NCBI GenBank assembly: GCA_030151365.1
Contig: JASLDW010000031.1
Coordinates: 1-64,000, forward strand
DNA: 64,000 nt
Direction: 5' to 3'
Origin: Lysobacter sp.
GTDB lineage: Bacteria; Pseudomonadota; Gammaproteobacteria; Xanthomonadales; Xanthomonadaceae
Part shown: piece after piece, positions 28,000 to 38,798 of the stretch
Layout: each line of letters starts with the position of its first letter
Position numbering within the stretch: the first letter of the stretch is position 1
The notes under the pieces: generated by a model
Database searches by the model: none
Told to the model about the DNA's origin: nothing
Seen by the model: the letters and a program-made list of their open reading frames with translations, nothing else
Made by a program: the position numbers and the translations under genes

Positions 28000-30930
28000 G
28001 TGCGAGTTGTCAACCGTAAATTGCCCTTGTTTCTGGCGGTCATGGGCTGCCTGTATGGATCTTCCGCGTTCGCGCAAACTGCGCCGGAACAGCAGAAGTC
28101 CGAACAGGGCACCGGCAATGCCAAGAAGGACGACAAGGCCGAGGCAAAGAAAAATGAACTCGGCACCATCACCGTCACCGGTTCGCTGATCAAGCGCAAG
28201 GAATTTGATTCCATCTCGCCTGTTCAGGTCATCACCGCGGATACAAGTGTCATGGCCGGCCAGACGACCACTGCGGAATTCCTGCAAAAGTCGAGCGTAG
28301 CCGCTGGTTCCACCCAAATTACCAACCAGTTCAGCGGCTTCGTCGTTGAAGGCGGCACCGGCGTGCAGACCATTTCGCTGCGCGGCCTTGGCGCGAATCG
28401 CTCTCTCGTTCTGCTCAATGGCAATCGCCCTGGTCCCGCGGGCACCCGCGGCCAGGTGGCTGCGTTCGACCTCAATGTGATCCCACAGATCATCCTCCAG
28501 CGCGCCGAAATCCTGAAGGACGGCTCCTCCTCGATCTACGGCTCGGACGCGGTTGCCGGCGTGGTCAATCTGATCACCCGCAAGAACATTTCCAAGCCGG
28601 AAGTATCCGTCACTGCCAGCACACCCGTGCATGGGGGTGGTGAATCGTATGAAGTCTCGGCGGTCACAGGCTGGAACTTTACGCGTGGCAACATCGCCAT
28701 CGCCGCCAGCGGCTACCAGCAGGAAGCCTTGGAAACAGGCGATCGCCCGTATCTGAACTGCAACCGCGACAGGTTCTGGGCGCGCAATGGTCAACGCCTC
28801 GACCTTGAAGACCATTCGATCCTGCGCGGCACCAAGCTGGCCGGTTGCAACGACATGTTCATGAATGCCGTTGTCGACCTCGTGTATGGCGACTACTACG
28901 TTCCCTCGCCCGATGGCGTCACCATCGGTGGTATCCCGGGCTATCGCCCGTCGAATGATACTGACTACTCCACCGATGCACACCCCTATTACGAGGAAGT
29001 ACAGAGCGCAGACTTCCTCAAGAAGGCCCAGATCATCAACCGCCAGAAACGCACGAGCGTATACGGCAGCGCTGATGTCTCCTTGGGAAGCGGTGTCAAC
29101 CTCACTGCCGAATTGCTGTACACCCATCGCGAAACGGAAGCGCGTGGCTTCCGTCAGTTCTTCCCGTACATCGGTGGCAAGACCGCGCTTGTCGGTGGCA
29201 ACAAATACAAGTATGCGAACAGCCCCAACTTTGCGGCCCCCGTCCCAGGCGGCATTGCAGAACCGGTCTTGTCATTCCGGTCAGCACAAAACATCAAGGT
29301 CAACTATCTCTACAGCAACGTAGGCCTGGACGGGCAATTGCCGTTCCGCGACTGGACATGGAAGGTCGACACCTCGTATTCGCGTTCGAAGGGCACTTAC
29401 GACGTCCTAGGCATCAACAACGCCGTGGCTGGTGATGTCCGCTACAGCGCGACCGCGCCCACCCTGAATTACTTCGATCCAGGCTTCCTCAGTGGTGCAC
29501 GCTTGGATGAGTTGGTGAAAGCGATCGGCATCTGGTATCGCGGCACCACGACCTACGACCAGTTTATTGCCAACGGCGCGGTCACCGGCACCCTGTTCAC
29601 ATTGCCGGCCGGCGATGTCAATGGTGCGTTTGGCGCCGAATATCGTCGCTACAGCATCAATGATCAGCCCAGCTCGCTCCTGAGCACGGGCCAGATTTGG
29701 GGCTCCTCGACCGCACAGGTCACCAAAGGCAGCGATAAGGTCAAAGAGGTCTTCGGCGAGATCGAAGTACCCTTGTTGAAGGGGCTTCCGGGCGTCCAGG
29801 CTCTGACCGCCAATGCCTCTGCTCGTGTATTCAAATACGACTCCGTCAATGACGGCTGGAGCAATGTCTGGAAGCTCGGCCTGAGCTGGCAGATCACCCC
29901 GACGTTCCGACTGCGTGCCACCAAGGGCACCTCGTTCCGTGCGCCAGGCCTCTACGAGCTCTATCTGGGCGACCAAAGCGGCTTCCAGTCCCAGACCGCG
30001 ATCGACCCCTGCATCCGCTGGGAGCGCAGCACCAACAGCAACATCCGGACCAATTGTGCTGCAGCTGGCATTCCGGTCAACTATCGCGGCGGCACCTCAT
30101 CCGCTCAGGTCTTCACGGGTGGTGGCGCCGGTCGCCTGAAGCCGGAAACGTCCAAGGCCTTCAACGCCGGTATTGTATTCACCCCGACCTTCGCCCCGAT
30201 CAGCGTGGCGCTGGATTACTTCGACATGCAGGTGAACGGAGAAATCGCATCACTGGGCGCTGCTGACATCCTGTATGGCTGCTATGGCGCGCAGGTGTAT
30301 CCGAATGATTTCTGCAGCATGTTCGTTCGCAAGCCGAGCAACGACCCGACTGCACCCAACTCGATCGACACGGTGCATGCGCAGTACATCAACATCAATA
30401 AGGAAAGAACGCGCGGCTACGACATGATCGCGCGTTACGATGGCAAGTTCGGTTTCGGAAAGGTTGAAGTCGAAAGCCAGATCACCAAGGTTCTCGAGGA
30501 TGTGCAGCAGCTGTTTTCAAGCGCTTCTGCAAGCGGGTTCAAATCATCAAACTACACCGGCTTGATCGGCCAGCCTTCGTGGGTCGGGAATCTCCGCGTC
30601 GGCTTGAAGCGCAATGATTGGGCCTACAACTGGCAGATGGATTACGTCGGCCGCACCCGCAACTTCAATATCCACGAAGTCACCACCTACGCCCAGTATC
30701 CGGAAGCCTTCCGCGAAACGATTGCCGCTTCTCGCATCTACCACACAGCTTCCGTGCGCTACGAGCACGGCAAGTGGTCGCTGCTGCTGGGCGTGCGCAA
30801 CATCTTCGACAGCAAGCCGCCGCAGCTCTCTGCCGGTGTTGCCACCCTGTACGGCAACACCCCGGCGTTCGCGACCCAGTACGACATCCTGGGCCGCACA
30901 CTGTTTGGTCGATTCAACTACAAGTTCTGA
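28000..30930 (+). CDS. TonB-dependent outer-membrane receptor
   Basis: 976-residue outer-membrane transporter: signal peptide (about 1-26, SAFA-QT), a Lys/Glu-rich spacer, a TonB-box-like ITVTGSLI, a plug domain (about 60-190, with ISLRGLGANRSLVLLNG and ILKDGSSSIYGSDAVAGVVNLITR), then a 22-strand-type barrel ending in the OmpA/BAM-type terminal Phe (RFNYKF). Six barrel-region cysteines form three close pairs. GTG 28000 has AGGGAG 8 bases upstream. The substrate is unknown; the neighbouring S9 peptidase suggests peptides. Confidence 0.93.
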   Translation: MRVVNRKLPLFLAVMGCLYGSSAFAQTAPEQQKSEQGTGNAKKDDKAEAKKNELGTITVTGSLIKRKEFDSISPVQVITADTSVMAGQTTTAEFLQKSSVAAGSTQITNQFSGFVVEGGTGVQTISLRGLGANRSLVLLNGNRPGPAGTRGQVAAFDLNVIPQIILQRAEILKDGSSSIYGSDAVAGVVNLITRKNISKPEVSVTASTPVHGGGESYEVSAVTGWNFTRGNIAIAASGYQQEALETGDRPYLNCNRDRFWARNGQRLDLEDHSILRGTKLAGCNDMFMNAVVDLVYGDYYVPSPDGVTIGGIPGYRPSNDTDYSTDAHPYYEEVQSADFLKKAQIINRQKRTSVYGSADVSLGSGVNLTAELLYTHRETEARGFRQFFPYIGGKTALVGGNKYKYANSPNFAAPVPGGIAEPVLSFRSAQNIKVNYLYSNVGLDGQLPFRDWTWKVDTSYSRSKGTYDVLGINNAVAGDVRYSATAPTLNYFDPGFLSGARLDELVKAIGIWYRGTTTYDQFIANGAVTGTLFTLPAGDVNGAFGAEYRRYSINDQPSSLLSTGQIWGSSTAQVTKGSDKVKEVFGEIEVPLLKGLPGVQALTANASARVFKYDSVNDGWSNVWKLGLSWQITPTFRLRATKGTSFRAPGLYELYLGDQSGFQSQTAIDPCIRWERSTNSNIRTNCAAAGIPVNYRGGTSSAQVFTGGGAGRLKPETSKAFNAGIVFTPTFAPISVALDYFDMQVNGEIASLGAADILYGCYGAQVYPNDFCSMFVRKPSNDPTAPNSIDTVHAQYININKERTRGYDMIARYDGKFGFGKVEVESQITKVLEDVQQLFSSASASGFKSSNYTGLIGQPSWVGNLRVGLKRNDWAYNWQMDYVGRTRNFNIHEVTTYAQYPEAFRETIAASRIYHTASVRYEHGKWSLLLGVRNIFDSKPPQLSAGVATLYGNTPAFATQYDILGRTLFGRFNYKF

Positions 30931-30954
30931 GGTTGATCACAACATGCTGTAAGG

Positions 30955-30982
30955 GAACCCCGCTTCGGCGGGGTTCTTTTTT
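30955..30982 (+). terminator. Rho-independent terminator after the TonB receptor
   Basis: GAACCCCGC (30955-30963), a TTCG tetraloop, GCGGGGTTC (30968-30976) and six T (30977-30982). Textbook intrinsic terminator. Confidence 0.95.
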
Positions 30983-31020
30983 CGAAAGTTCCATACCAGC
31001 TGAACATGCGGCGTAGCGAC

Positions 31021-31049
31021 AGGACACATTCACCGTGTTCGGCTATAAA
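31021..31049 (+). promoter_or_regulatory. Candidate sigma-70 promoter for the DUF2147 gene
   Basis: AGGACA (31021-31026) and TATAAA (31044-31049) with a 17-base spacer, 43 bases before the start codon. A strong AAGGAG at 31077-31082 serves as ribosome binding site. Confidence 0.5.
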
Positions 31050-31092
31050 TCTCTCCAATGCCGATATCCGGCATCCAAGGAGTTTCCGAGCC

Positions 31093-31533
31093 ATGCGCAA
31101 GACCCTGATCGCCCTCTGCCTGTCCGCCCTTCCGCTGGGCGCATTCGCCCAGCAAGCCTCGCCGGTGGGAACCTGGACAACCATCGACGACAGTACCCAC
31201 AAGCCGAAATCGACCGTCGAGATCTACACCACGACCAATGGCACGCTCGCCGCCGAAGTCCTGGAAGTGCTGCAATCCGACCAAGGACCGCATCCGGTCT
31301 GCGAGGAGTGCACGGGCGAACGCAAGGGCAAGCCGGTCGAAGGCATGGTCATCATGTGGAACGTCCGCAAGGACGGCGATACCTGGGACGGCGGCAAGAT
31401 CCTCGATCCGCACAACGGCAAGACCTATTCGGTGAAGCTGACCCCGAGCGCCGACGGCAGCAAGATGGAGGTCCGTGGCTACATGGGCTTCTCGCTGCTG
31501 GGACGCAGCCAGACCTGGATCCGCAAGCACTGA
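31093..31533 (+). CDS. Secreted DUF2147 protein
   Basis: 146-residue exported protein: signal peptide 1-19 (GAFA-QQ) then a single DUF2147 domain with SPVGTWTTIDD at its start and MEVRGYMGFSLLGRSQTW at its end, the most conserved part of the family. Two cysteines form a short C-x2-C (VCEECTG). Function is unknown; lipocalin-like ligand binding has been suggested for the fold. AAGGAG 10 bases before the ATG; strong terminators on both sides make it monocistronic. Confidence 0.85.
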   Translation: MRKTLIALCLSALPLGAFAQQASPVGTWTTIDDSTHKPKSTVEIYTTTNGTLAAEVLEVLQSDQGPHPVCEECTGERKGKPVEGMVIMWNVRKDGDTWDGGKILDPHNGKTYSVKLTPSADGSKMEVRGYMGFSLLGRSQTWIRKH

Positions 31534-31556
31534 TCGCATCGACATCGATCCACTGT

Positions 31557-31587
31557 ACGGGCCCGGCATCTCCGGGCCTGTTTTTTT
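31557..31587 (+). terminator. Rho-independent terminator after the DUF2147 gene
   Basis: A 10-bp stem centred on GGCCCGG (31560-31566) and CCGGGCC (31572-31578), loop CATCT, followed by seven T (31581-31587). Confidence 0.93.
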
Positions 31588-31620
31588 GGGGCCATGCGAT
31601 AATCGCAAGCCCCGTGTTAC

Positions 31621-33663
31621 ATGACCTTGCCGATGTCGTCCCCCACCCTCGTCACCTGCGCCCTGCCCTATGCCAACGGGCAGATCCACCTCGGCCACCT
31701 GGTGGGTTACATCCAGGCCGACATGTGGGTGCGCGCGCGGCGGATGGAAGGCCGCGAGGTGCATTTCGTCTGCGCCGACGACACCCACGGCACGCCGATC
31801 ATGCTGGCGGCGGAGAAGGCCGGGCAGACACCGGAAGCCTTCATCGCCGGGATCCAGCAGGCGCACGAGCGCGATTTCGCCGCGTTCCACGTCGCCTTCG
31901 ACCACTACGATTCGACCAACTCGGCGGGCAACCGCGCCCAGACCGAATCGATCTACGCGCGCTTGCTCGCCAACGGCCACATCGGCAAGCGCAGCGTGTC
32001 GCAGCTCTACGACCCCGAGCGCGGGATGTTCCTGCCCGACCGCTACGTCCGCGGCACCTGCCCGAACTGCGGCAGCCCTGACCAGTACGGCGACAACTGC
32101 GAAGTCTGCGGCGCGACCTACGCCCCGACCGAGCTGAAGAATCCCAAGTCGGTGGTGTCCGGCGCGACGCCGGTGCTGCGCGACTCCGAACATTACTTCT
32201 TCGAGCTCGGGCAATTCGAGGCCTTCCTGCGCGAATGGCTCGCGGGCGATGTCGCGATTCCCGGCGTGAAGGCCAAGCTGCAGGAGTGGCTGGATGGCGA
32301 CGGCGGACTGCGTGCGTGGGACATTTCGCGCGACGCGCCCTATTTCGGCTTCGAGATCCCCGGCGCGCCCGGCAAATATTTCTACGTGTGGCTGGATGCG
32401 CCGATCGGCTATCTGTCCAGCTTCGGGGTGCTGTGCAAGGAGCGCGGACTGGACTTCGGCGATTACCTGCGCGCCGACAGCACTGCCGAGATGCACCACT
32501 TCATCGGCAAGGACATCGTCAACTTCCACGGCCTGTTCTGGCCGGCGGTACTCCATGGCTCCGGCCAGCGCACGCCGACGCGCCTGCACGTCAACGGCTA
32601 CCTGACCGTCGATGGCGCCAAGATGTCGAAATCACGCGGCACCTTCGTGATGGCGCGCACCTACCTCGACCAAGGGCTCGATCCCGAGGCGCTGCGCTAC
32701 TACTTCGCGGCGAAATCGTCCGGTGGCGTCGATGATCTCGACCTCAACCTCGGCGACTTCATCGCACGCGTGAACAGCGACATCGTCGGCAAGTTCGTCA
32801 ACCTCGCCAGCCGTTGCGCCGGCTTCATCGAAAAACGTTTCGACGGCATGCTCGCTGCGTCATTGCCGGAAACGGCAATGTACGACGATTTCGTCAAGCG
32901 TCTCACGCCGATCCGCGCCGCCTACGCCGGCGACGACATCGCCCAGGCGTTGCGCCTGACCATGGCGCTGGCCGACGAGGCCAACAAGTACATCGACGAG
33001 CGCAAGCCTTGGGTCATCGCCAAGCAGGACGGCGCCGACGCCGAACTGCAGGCCGTGTGCACCCAGGGCATCAACCTGTTCCGCGTGCTGGCGCTGGCGC
33101 TGGCCCCGGTGTTGCCCGACGTCTCCAGGCGCATCGCCGAGTGGCTGCAGGCGCCGTTGTCGACGTGGACGGATTGCGATCGCCCACTCGTCGCACAGCG
33201 CATCAACGCCTACCAGCCGCTGTTCACCCGACTCGACCCGAAACAGATCGACGCCATGACCGAAGCATCGAAAGACACCATGCAAGCAACGACCGCGACG
33301 ACAGCCGTCGCCGAAGCGAAAAGCGAACCTGTTTTCATCGGAATCGATGATTTCGCCAAGCTCGACCTGCGCGTGGGCAAGGTGCTGGAGTGCGGTTTCA
33401 TCGAAGGCTCCGACAAGCTGCTGCGCTTCCTGCTCGATGCCGGCGACCTCGGCCAGCGCCAGATCTTCTCCGGCATCCGCGCCAGCTACGGCGAACCGGA
33501 AAAGCTCGTGGGCCGCAGCGTGGTGTTCATCGCCAACCTCGCCCCGCGCAAGATGCGCTTCGGCACCAGCGAAGGGATGATCCTGTCGGCCGGTTTCGAC
33601 GGCGGCGGCCTGTTCCTGCTCGACGCCGACAACGGCGCGCAGCCGGGCATGCCGGTGCGGTGA
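31621..33663 (+). CDS. metG: Methionyl-tRNA synthetase
   Basis: Charges tRNA-Met. The HLGH motif (23-26), a four-cysteine zinc knuckle in [19 protein letters not shown], and KMSKS at 334-338 define the catalytic half. The C-terminal 110 residues are the Trbp111/EMAP-type tRNA-binding domain ([11 protein letters not shown]...[10 protein letters not shown]). 680 residues. The start may be ATG 31621 or the in-frame ATG at 31633; neither has a clear site. A GATAAT -10-like hexamer lies at 31598-31603. Confidence 0.96.
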   Translation: MTLPMSSPTLVTCALPYANGQIHLGHLVGYIQADMWVRARRMEGREVHFVCADDTHGTPIMLAAEKAGQTPEAFIAGIQQAHERDFAAFHVAFDHYDSTNSAGNRAQTESIYARLLANGHIGKRSVSQLYDPERGMFLPDRYVRGTCPNCGSPDQYGDNCEVCGATYAPTELKNPKSVVSGATPVLRDSEHYFFELGQFEAFLREWLAGDVAIPGVKAKLQEWLDGDGGLRAWDISRDAPYFGFEIPGAPGKYFYVWLDAPIGYLSSFGVLCKERGLDFGDYLRADSTAEMHHFIGKDIVNFHGLFWPAVLHGSGQRTPTRLHVNGYLTVDGAKMSKSRGTFVMARTYLDQGLDPEALRYYFAAKSSGGVDDLDLNLGDFIARVNSDIVGKFVNLASRCAGFIEKRFDGMLAASLPETAMYDDFVKRLTPIRAAYAGDDIAQALRLTMALADEANKYIDERKPWVIAKQDGADAELQAVCTQGINLFRVLALALAPVLPDVSRRIAEWLQAPLSTWTDCDRPLVAQRINAYQPLFTRLDPKQIDAMTEASKDTMQATTATTAVAEAKSEPVFIGIDDFAKLDLRVGKVLECGFIEGSDKLLRFLLDAGDLGQRQIFSGIRASYGEPEKLVGRSVVFIANLAPRKMRFGTSEGMILSAGFDGGGLFLLDADNGAQPGMPVR

Positions 33664-34085
33664 ACCGCAGCGATCTGGTCGAACGCCTGGACCGCCTGTT
33701 GCCGCAGACGCAATGCGGCCAGTGCGGTTACGACGGCTGCCGCCCCTATGCCGAGGCGATGGCGCGCGGCGAAGCCGGGATCGACCATTGCCCGCCCGGG
33801 GGCGATGCCGGTGCGACCGCGCTTGCGGCCGTATTGGGCGTTCCTGCGCTTCCCTACGACCGCACGCGCGGCGAGTGGAAACCTGCAATCGTCGCGGAAA
33901 TCATCGAGGCCGAATGCATCGGCTGCACCAAGTGCATCGCCGCCTGCCCGGTCGACGCGATCATCGGCGGATCGAAGCTGATGCACGTGGTGATCGACGA
34001 ACTGTGCACCGGCTGCGAGCTGTGCATCCCGCCCTGCCCGGTCGATTGCATCGTGATGAAGCCGGGGCTCAACGCGTCGACTTGA
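33660..34085 (+). CDS. Orphan RnfB-like electron-transport ferredoxin
   Basis: 141-residue iron-sulfur protein. The N-terminal 4Fe-4S motif of RnfB (CGQCGYDGC, then HCPPGG) is followed by two 4Fe-4S ferredoxin motifs ([12 protein letters not shown] and [12 protein letters not shown]). The N-terminal membrane helix of true RnfB is missing and no rnfA, C, D, G or E gene is near. It starts with GTG overlapping the metG stop (GTGA), an arrangement recalled from other xanthomonads. The electron partner is unknown. Confidence 0.87.
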   Translation: MNRSDLVERLDRLLPQTQCGQCGYDGCRPYAEAMARGEAGIDHCPPGGDAGATALAAVLGVPALPYDRTRGEWKPAIVAEIIEAECIGCTKCIAACPVDAIIGGSKLMHVVIDELCTGCELCIPPCPVDCIVMKPGLNAST

Positions 34086-35022
34086 CCTCGCACGCCGAAC
34101 ACACCCGCTCGACCTTGTAGCCGCGCGCCTTCAATCCTTCCACCAGACCGTCCGGCCCGAGCAGGTGCAACGAACCGACCACGACCAGTGCGTCCTTTTC
34201 GCCGGGGTTGTCGAGCATCGCCGCGAGGCGGGGCAGCCATTGGGCATTGCGATCGGCATCGATGGCGCGATAGGCATCCGGGTACTGGTCGCGCATCTTC
34301 AGGCCCATGTTCTTCCACAGCACATCTGCATCGCCGGCACGCCATGCCTTGTGCATGACCGCGATCTCGTTGGCAGTGGAGCCACCGTCATCCAGCGACT
34401 CCTCGAGCATCTGCACCTGGTCCTTCTGCGACAACCCGGAGAGGAATCGCACCTGCTCGGCGATCGTTTCCAGCCCGAGCGTCTGCTTGCCGCCATCGCC
34501 GGCGGCCTTGATCATGTGCTCGTCCAGGCCGAATTCCGGCGACATCCCGGCTGCCTGGTACTCAAGCTGGGTGATCATGATCGCGACGAACCACGGCTTG
34601 AAGCGCTGCATGATGTCGGCGCTGAGCCCCGATTCCGCCAATCCGCTTTCATGCTTCTTCAACCATGCCGCGAACCCGGCCTGCTGCGCCGGCGTCAGGT
34701 CCTGGTCGAGCGTGGTGCCGTCCATCCGCAACCCGGCCTTGAACAACGCCATGGCCGCCGCGTTCTTGTCCTGCAGTTCCGCGGGCGAGATCTCGAACAC
34801 GACCTTCGTCGACTTCGCCAGCGCAGCATCGACATCGTCCGACAACGGGTAGTCGCTGGCCTTGAGCACGTGGAAGGAACCGAGCAGCCAGATGCAGTTG
34901 TCGGCATCGCAGGCCTTCCACAGCAACGGGACCGGACGGCTCATCGCCGGCCGGGCGTCGCGCGCCATCGCGCTCCCGCACGCAAGAAGGAACACCAGGC
35001 AGAACACGCGGGAAAATTTCAT
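34069..35022 (-). CDS. TraB/GumN family protein
   Basis: 317-residue exported protein. The N-terminal [12 protein letters not shown] can be read either as a lipobox (Cys16) or a type I signal cut after AMA. The family motifs [16 protein letters not shown] (N-terminal) and [26 protein letters not shown] (C-terminal) are visible, with the conserved Glu/His positions of TIKI-like metalloproteases. Substrate unknown. Its end overlaps the opposing rnfB-like gene by 17 bases. Confidence 0.85.
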   Translation of the reverse strand: MKFSRVFCLVFLLACGSAMARDARPAMSRPVPLLWKACDADNCIWLLGSFHVLKASDYPLSDDVDAALAKSTKVVFEISPAELQDKNAAAMALFKAGLRMDGTTLDQDLTPAQQAGFAAWLKKHESGLAESGLSADIMQRFKPWFVAIMITQLEYQAAGMSPEFGLDEHMIKAAGDGGKQTLGLETIAEQVRFLSGLSQKDQVQMLEESLDDGGSTANEIAVMHKAWRAGDADVLWKNMGLKMRDQYPDAYRAIDADRNAQWLPRLAAMLDNPGEKDALVVVGSLHLLGPDGLVEGLKARGYKVERVCSACEVKSTR

Positions 35023-35057
35023 TCTGTCGGACCTCGTGGAATTCGCAATTCGATGGA

Positions 35058-36851
35058 TCAACGACCGCGCAGGAACCAGCGATCGATGTCGGCAAGGGTG
35101 AAATGCTCCCAGGTCGGACGGCCATGGTTGCACTGGCCGGAACGCTCGGTCGCTTCCATGTCGCGCAACAAGGCGTTCATTTCCGGAATGGTCAGGCGGC
35201 GATTGGCGCGCACGGCGCCGTGGCAGGCCATGGTCGAAAGCAGTTCGTCTCGGGTTTCCGCGACACGCCGGCTGGCGCCGTGCTCGCGCAGGTCGGCAAG
35301 GACATCACGCACCAGACCCTCGATGTCGCCGTTGGCGAGCAACGCCGGCACCGAGCGGATGACCACGCTGCCGGGCCCCGAGCGCGTCAACTCGAAACCG
35401 AGCGATTGCAGCGTCGCGACTTCCTGCTCGGCGACTTCGGCTTCGCGTTCGGCGACGGCGAGCGTGATCGGTACCAGCAATGGCTGCGTGCGCAGGCCGA
35501 GGCCATCGTGCGCGGTCTTGAGGCGTTCATAGCCGATGCGTTCGTGCGCGGCGTGCATGTCGACCACGACCAAGCCGTCGCGCGCCTCGGCAAGGATGTA
35601 GATGCCGTGCAGCTGCGCGACGGCGTAACCCAGTGGCGGGATTTCGCCCGGTGTCTCCGCCGGCATTTGCATCGATGGCATCTGTTCCGACGACGCGGCA
35701 TACAGCGATTGCCACGCCTGCGTCGACTGCTCGGCGACGCGCAGGCCCAATCCGCTTTGCGCGAAGACTTGCGCCAACGGCGGGTTGGAAGGCGCAAACG
35801 CAGTTCCGTTATTCACGAGCGCCGGAGGCGATACCGTCTCGCGCCCTGCCCGCGCTTCCGCCAATGTCGCCGCAACGGCGTGATAGACGGCATCGTGGAT
35901 CAGGCGCGAATCGCGGAAACGCACCTCGTGCTTGGCCGGATGCACATTGACGTCGACCCGGCGCGGATCGAGCGCAAGAAACAACACGTATGCCGGTTGG
36001 CGACCGTGGTAGAGCACGTCGGCGTACGCCTGTTTCACCGCATGGGCGATGGTGCGGTCGCGGATGGAGCGGCCATTGACGTAGACGTATTGCTGGTCGG
36101 CGCTGGCGCGATTGTAGGTGGGATCCGCGATCCAGCCGGAAACCTCTATACCGCCCGCTTCGTGCTGCAAATGCAAAGCGTGGGCGAGGAATTCCGCGCC
36201 CAGGGTTTCCTGCAGGCGCCCCTGCGCGAACAAGCCGCCGTCATTGGGTTCGCCGCGATAGCGCCGCGACGGCTTGCCGTTGTGGCTGAGGCGTAATTCG
36301 ATGTCCGGACGCGCGAGCGCCAGCGAACGCAGCCATTCCTCGATGTGCCCGAGTTCGGTGCGTTCGGCGCGCAGGAACTTGCGGCGCGCCGGCGTGTTGA
36401 AGAACAGGTCGCGCACTTCCACCGTGGTTCCAACCGGATGCGCCTTCGGCGCCACCTCGCCGATGCGCCCCCCCTCGATGGTCAATTCGGCGCCATGATC
36501 GGCATCGCGATGGCGCGATCCGAGGCTGAAACGGCTCACCGACGCAATCGACGGCAGGGCTTCGCCGCGGAATCCGAGGGTGCCGACCGCCTCAAGGTCG
36601 TCCAGCGAAGCGATCTTGCTGGTGGCATGGCGCTGGATCGCCAGCGGCAATTCGTGGGCGGGAATGCCGCCGCCATCGTCGCGCACGCGGATCAGGCGGG
36701 TGCCGCCATCCTGCAATTCGATCTCGATGCGCTGCGCACCGGCATCCAGCGCGTTCTCGACCAATTCCTTGACCACCGACGCCGGCCGTTCCACCACTTC
36801 GCCCGCGGCGATCTGGTTGATCAGGGTTTCGGGAAGCTGGCGAATCGGCAT
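35058..36851 (-). CDS. mutL: DNA mismatch repair protein MutL
   Basis: GHKL ATPase ([22 protein letters not shown]) with the NTPARRKFL loop, a linker, and a C-terminal dimerisation domain. The endonuclease motif D-M-H-A-x2-E-x4-E ([12 protein letters not shown]) and a C-terminal CNHGRP are present, indicating a nicking MutL of the MutH-independent type. 597 residues. The frame stays open upstream through amiC, but ATG 36851 gives the standard N-terminus ([18 protein letters not shown]). Confidence 0.96.
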   Translation of the reverse strand: MPIRQLPETLINQIAAGEVVERPASVVKELVENALDAGAQRIEIELQDGGTRLIRVRDDGGGIPAHELPLAIQRHATSKIASLDDLEAVGTLGFRGEALPSIASVSRFSLGSRHRDADHGAELTIEGGRIGEVAPKAHPVGTTVEVRDLFFNTPARRKFLRAERTELGHIEEWLRSLALARPDIELRLSHNGKPSRRYRGEPNDGGLFAQGRLQETLGAEFLAHALHLQHEAGGIEVSGWIADPTYNRASADQQYVYVNGRSIRDRTIAHAVKQAYADVLYHGRQPAYVLFLALDPRRVDVNVHPAKHEVRFRDSRLIHDAVYHAVAATLAEARAGRETVSPPALVNNGTAFAPSNPPLAQVFAQSGLGLRVAEQSTQAWQSLYAASSEQMPSMQMPAETPGEIPPLGYAVAQLHGIYILAEARDGLVVVDMHAAHERIGYERLKTAHDGLGLRTQPLLVPITLAVAEREAEVAEQEVATLQSLGFELTRSGPGSVVIRSVPALLANGDIEGLVRDVLADLREHGASRRVAETRDELLSTMACHGAVRANRRLTIPEMNALLRDMEATERSGQCNHGRPTWEHFTLADIDRWFLRGR

Positions 36852-36895
36852 CGGGCACACGGATCGGGACGATCCGTGATGATACCGGGAGGCCC

Positions 36896-38242
36896 TCAGG
36901 GGCGCGCGGCGGTATTGGCGTTGGCCCCTGCCCCCATGTACATCGCCGCGTACTGCGTGCCCGGCGGCGGCTGCCGGCGGAAATAGGTGTGGATGCCGTT
37001 CAGCACCGCGCGCGCCAGTTCGCGCTGGTAATCGGGATTGTTGAGCTTGCGCTCTTCGCCGGGATTGCTGATGAAGGCGGTCTCGACCAGCATCGACGGC
37101 ACGTCCGGCGAGCGCAGCACCACGAAGTTGGCGCGGTCGATCTCGCCGCGATGGGTCTTGCCGAGATCGGCGAGGCCGCGCAGCACCTGGCTGGCGATTT
37201 CCTCTGAAGCGCGCTGGGTCGCGCTCTGCGAGAGATCGAGCAGCACCGAGGCCAGGGTGTTGTCCTTGTCGCGCAGGCGCACGCCACCGACCAGATCGGC
37301 GGCGTTTTCCTGGTCCGCCAGCCAGCGCGCGGCTTGCGAGGTCTGGCCTCGACGCGACAGCACCCACACCGATGAACCGCTGGCCGAAGGATCGGTGAAG
37401 GCGTCGGCGTGGATCGCCACGAACATGTCGGCCTTGTGCTGGCGCGCGAGCTGGTAGCGTCGCGTCAGCGGGATGAAGAAATCGGAATCGCGGGTGAGAT
37501 AGGCCTTCATCCCCGGCGTCGCGTTGACCTGGCGCGCCAGCTCCTTCGCCACCTGCAGGGTGATGTTCTTCTCGAGGCTGCCCGAGGCACCATGGGCACC
37601 GGTGTCCTGGCCGCCATGGCCGGCGTCGATGGCGATCAGCAGCGGACGACCGCCACCGCGCTTGGCGACATCGGCGACCGTGCGCACCGGCGCCTGTGCG
37701 GTCGGCGTGGTGTTCGGCGGCGGCGCGACAACGACCGGCGGACGCTCGACCACCGGCGGTTGCGCCGGTTGCTGCGGCGGCGCTTGTTCGACACGCGCTG
37801 GTTCGCCGTTCGTTGCCGGCGTGGTCTGTGTGGTGGCGACCGCGCGGGCATCGCCATCGCCGTCATCCGGCCATTCGATCACCAGCACGCGGCCGCTGGC
37901 GTTCGATTCCATGTGCGGGCGGATCGCCACGGTGTCGCCGCGCAGGTCGAAGACCAGCCGCGCCGAACCCGGCCCGGGGGTTCCGCTGCGCACGCCACGA
38001 ACCAGGCCGGCGCCATAGGGCATCGGCAGGTCAGACGAAACCGCGCTGTCCTTGAAGTCGACGACCAGGCGGCGCGGATTATCGAGGTTGATGATGGTGT
38101 ATTGGGCGTCGCGGTCGAGCTGGATCTCGGCGCGGGTGCCGGTCGCGCCCTGGCTCACGCGCACGGCGCGCACGTCCGCGGCCCACGACGGAAGCGCGAA
38201 CAGCAGAAGAATCGTCGTGATCGCCGTTTTCGTGAAACCCAC
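36896..38242 (-). CDS. amiC: N-acetylmuramoyl-L-alanine amidase (AmiC/AmiB type)
   Basis: Periplasmic zinc amidase that splits septal peptidoglycan. Signal peptide (1-22), AMIN domain (about 24-130), Pro/Thr-rich linker, then the Amidase_3 domain with zinc ligands in DAGHGG (His), SLEKNI (Glu) and AIHADAF (His), and the catalytic Glu in [10 protein letters not shown] chose GTG 38242, since AGGGG lies 7 bases upstream and the signal peptide then starts correctly; ATG 38293 would add 17 residues. 448 residues. The E. coli tsaE-amiB-mutL order is conserved. Confidence 0.93.
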   Translation of the reverse strand: MGFTKTAITTILLLFALPSWAADVRAVRVSQGATGTRAEIQLDRDAQYTIINLDNPRRLVVDFKDSAVSSDLPMPYGAGLVRGVRSGTPGPGSARLVFDLRGDTVAIRPHMESNASGRVLVIEWPDDGDGDARAVATTQTTPATNGEPARVEQAPPQQPAQPPVVERPPVVVAPPPNTTPTAQAPVRTVADVAKRGGGRPLLIAIDAGHGGQDTGAHGASGSLEKNITLQVAKELARQVNATPGMKAYLTRDSDFFIPLTRRYQLARQHKADMFVAIHADAFTDPSASGSSVWVLSRRGQTSQAARWLADQENAADLVGGVRLRDKDNTLASVLLDLSQSATQRASEEIASQVLRGLADLGKTHRGEIDRANFVVLRSPDVPSMLVETAFISNPGEERKLNNPDYQRELARAVLNGIHTYFRRQPPPGTQYAAMYMGAGANANTAARP

Positions 38243-38294
38243 GTACCGCCCCTGGAGCCAGCCTTGCCGATTCAAGCATCCTGCTTGCGTCATT

Positions 38295-38798
38295 TCAACG
38301 AATTCCTTGCGAATCGGGAACTTGGGTCAGGAATCTCTCAGGTTCCTCGAGCTTTTCCAGCCAGTCCCGCCCCGTTTCGGAGCCCGCTTCGAAGCTGGCG
38401 GCACGACCGGAACCCGCGACTTCGAGCCTGACATGGAGATCGGCCGGCGGCAATGCGCCGGCGCCGCGCTCCGGCCATTCGACCAGCCACAGGCGGCCGT
38501 CGTCGGGGTCGAGGCCGAGGAATTCCAGTTCGCCGGCATCACCGATGCGATAGAGGTCGAGATGGAGGGCGTCGCCCGAAGCGATCGAATAGCGCTCGAC
38601 CAGGGTATAGGTCGGGCTGCGGATCGCGCCCTGCACGCCCAGCGCGCGCAGCATCGCGCGCGCCAAAGTCGATTTGCCGGCACCGAGATCGCCGTGCAAC
38701 CAAACCACCGCACGCGCGGGCAACTGCTTCGCCAAGGCCTCGGCCAAGGCGACGGTGGCGGCTTCGTCGGCGAGGTGGATGGCGGGACCGGGTTTCAT
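38295..38798 (-). CDS. tsaE: tRNA threonylcarbamoyladenosine biosynthesis ATPase TsaE
   Basis: Small P-loop ATPase of the TsaBDE complex that makes t6A in ANN-decoding tRNAs. Walker A GDLGAGKST at 36-44, SPTYTLVERY, and DLYRIGDAGELEFLGL follow in family order; WLVEWPERG is near the end. 167 residues, with about 15 extra residues at the C-terminus compared with E. coli. ATG overlaps the nnrD stop (ATGA). Confidence 0.95.
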   Translation of the reverse strand: MKPGPAIHLADEAATVALAEALAKQLPARAVVWLHGDLGAGKSTLARAMLRALGVQGAIRSPTYTLVERYSIASGDALHLDLYRIGDAGELEFLGLDPDDGRLWLVEWPERGAGALPPADLHVRLEVAGSGRAASFEAGSETGRDWLEKLEEPERFLTQVPDSQGIR

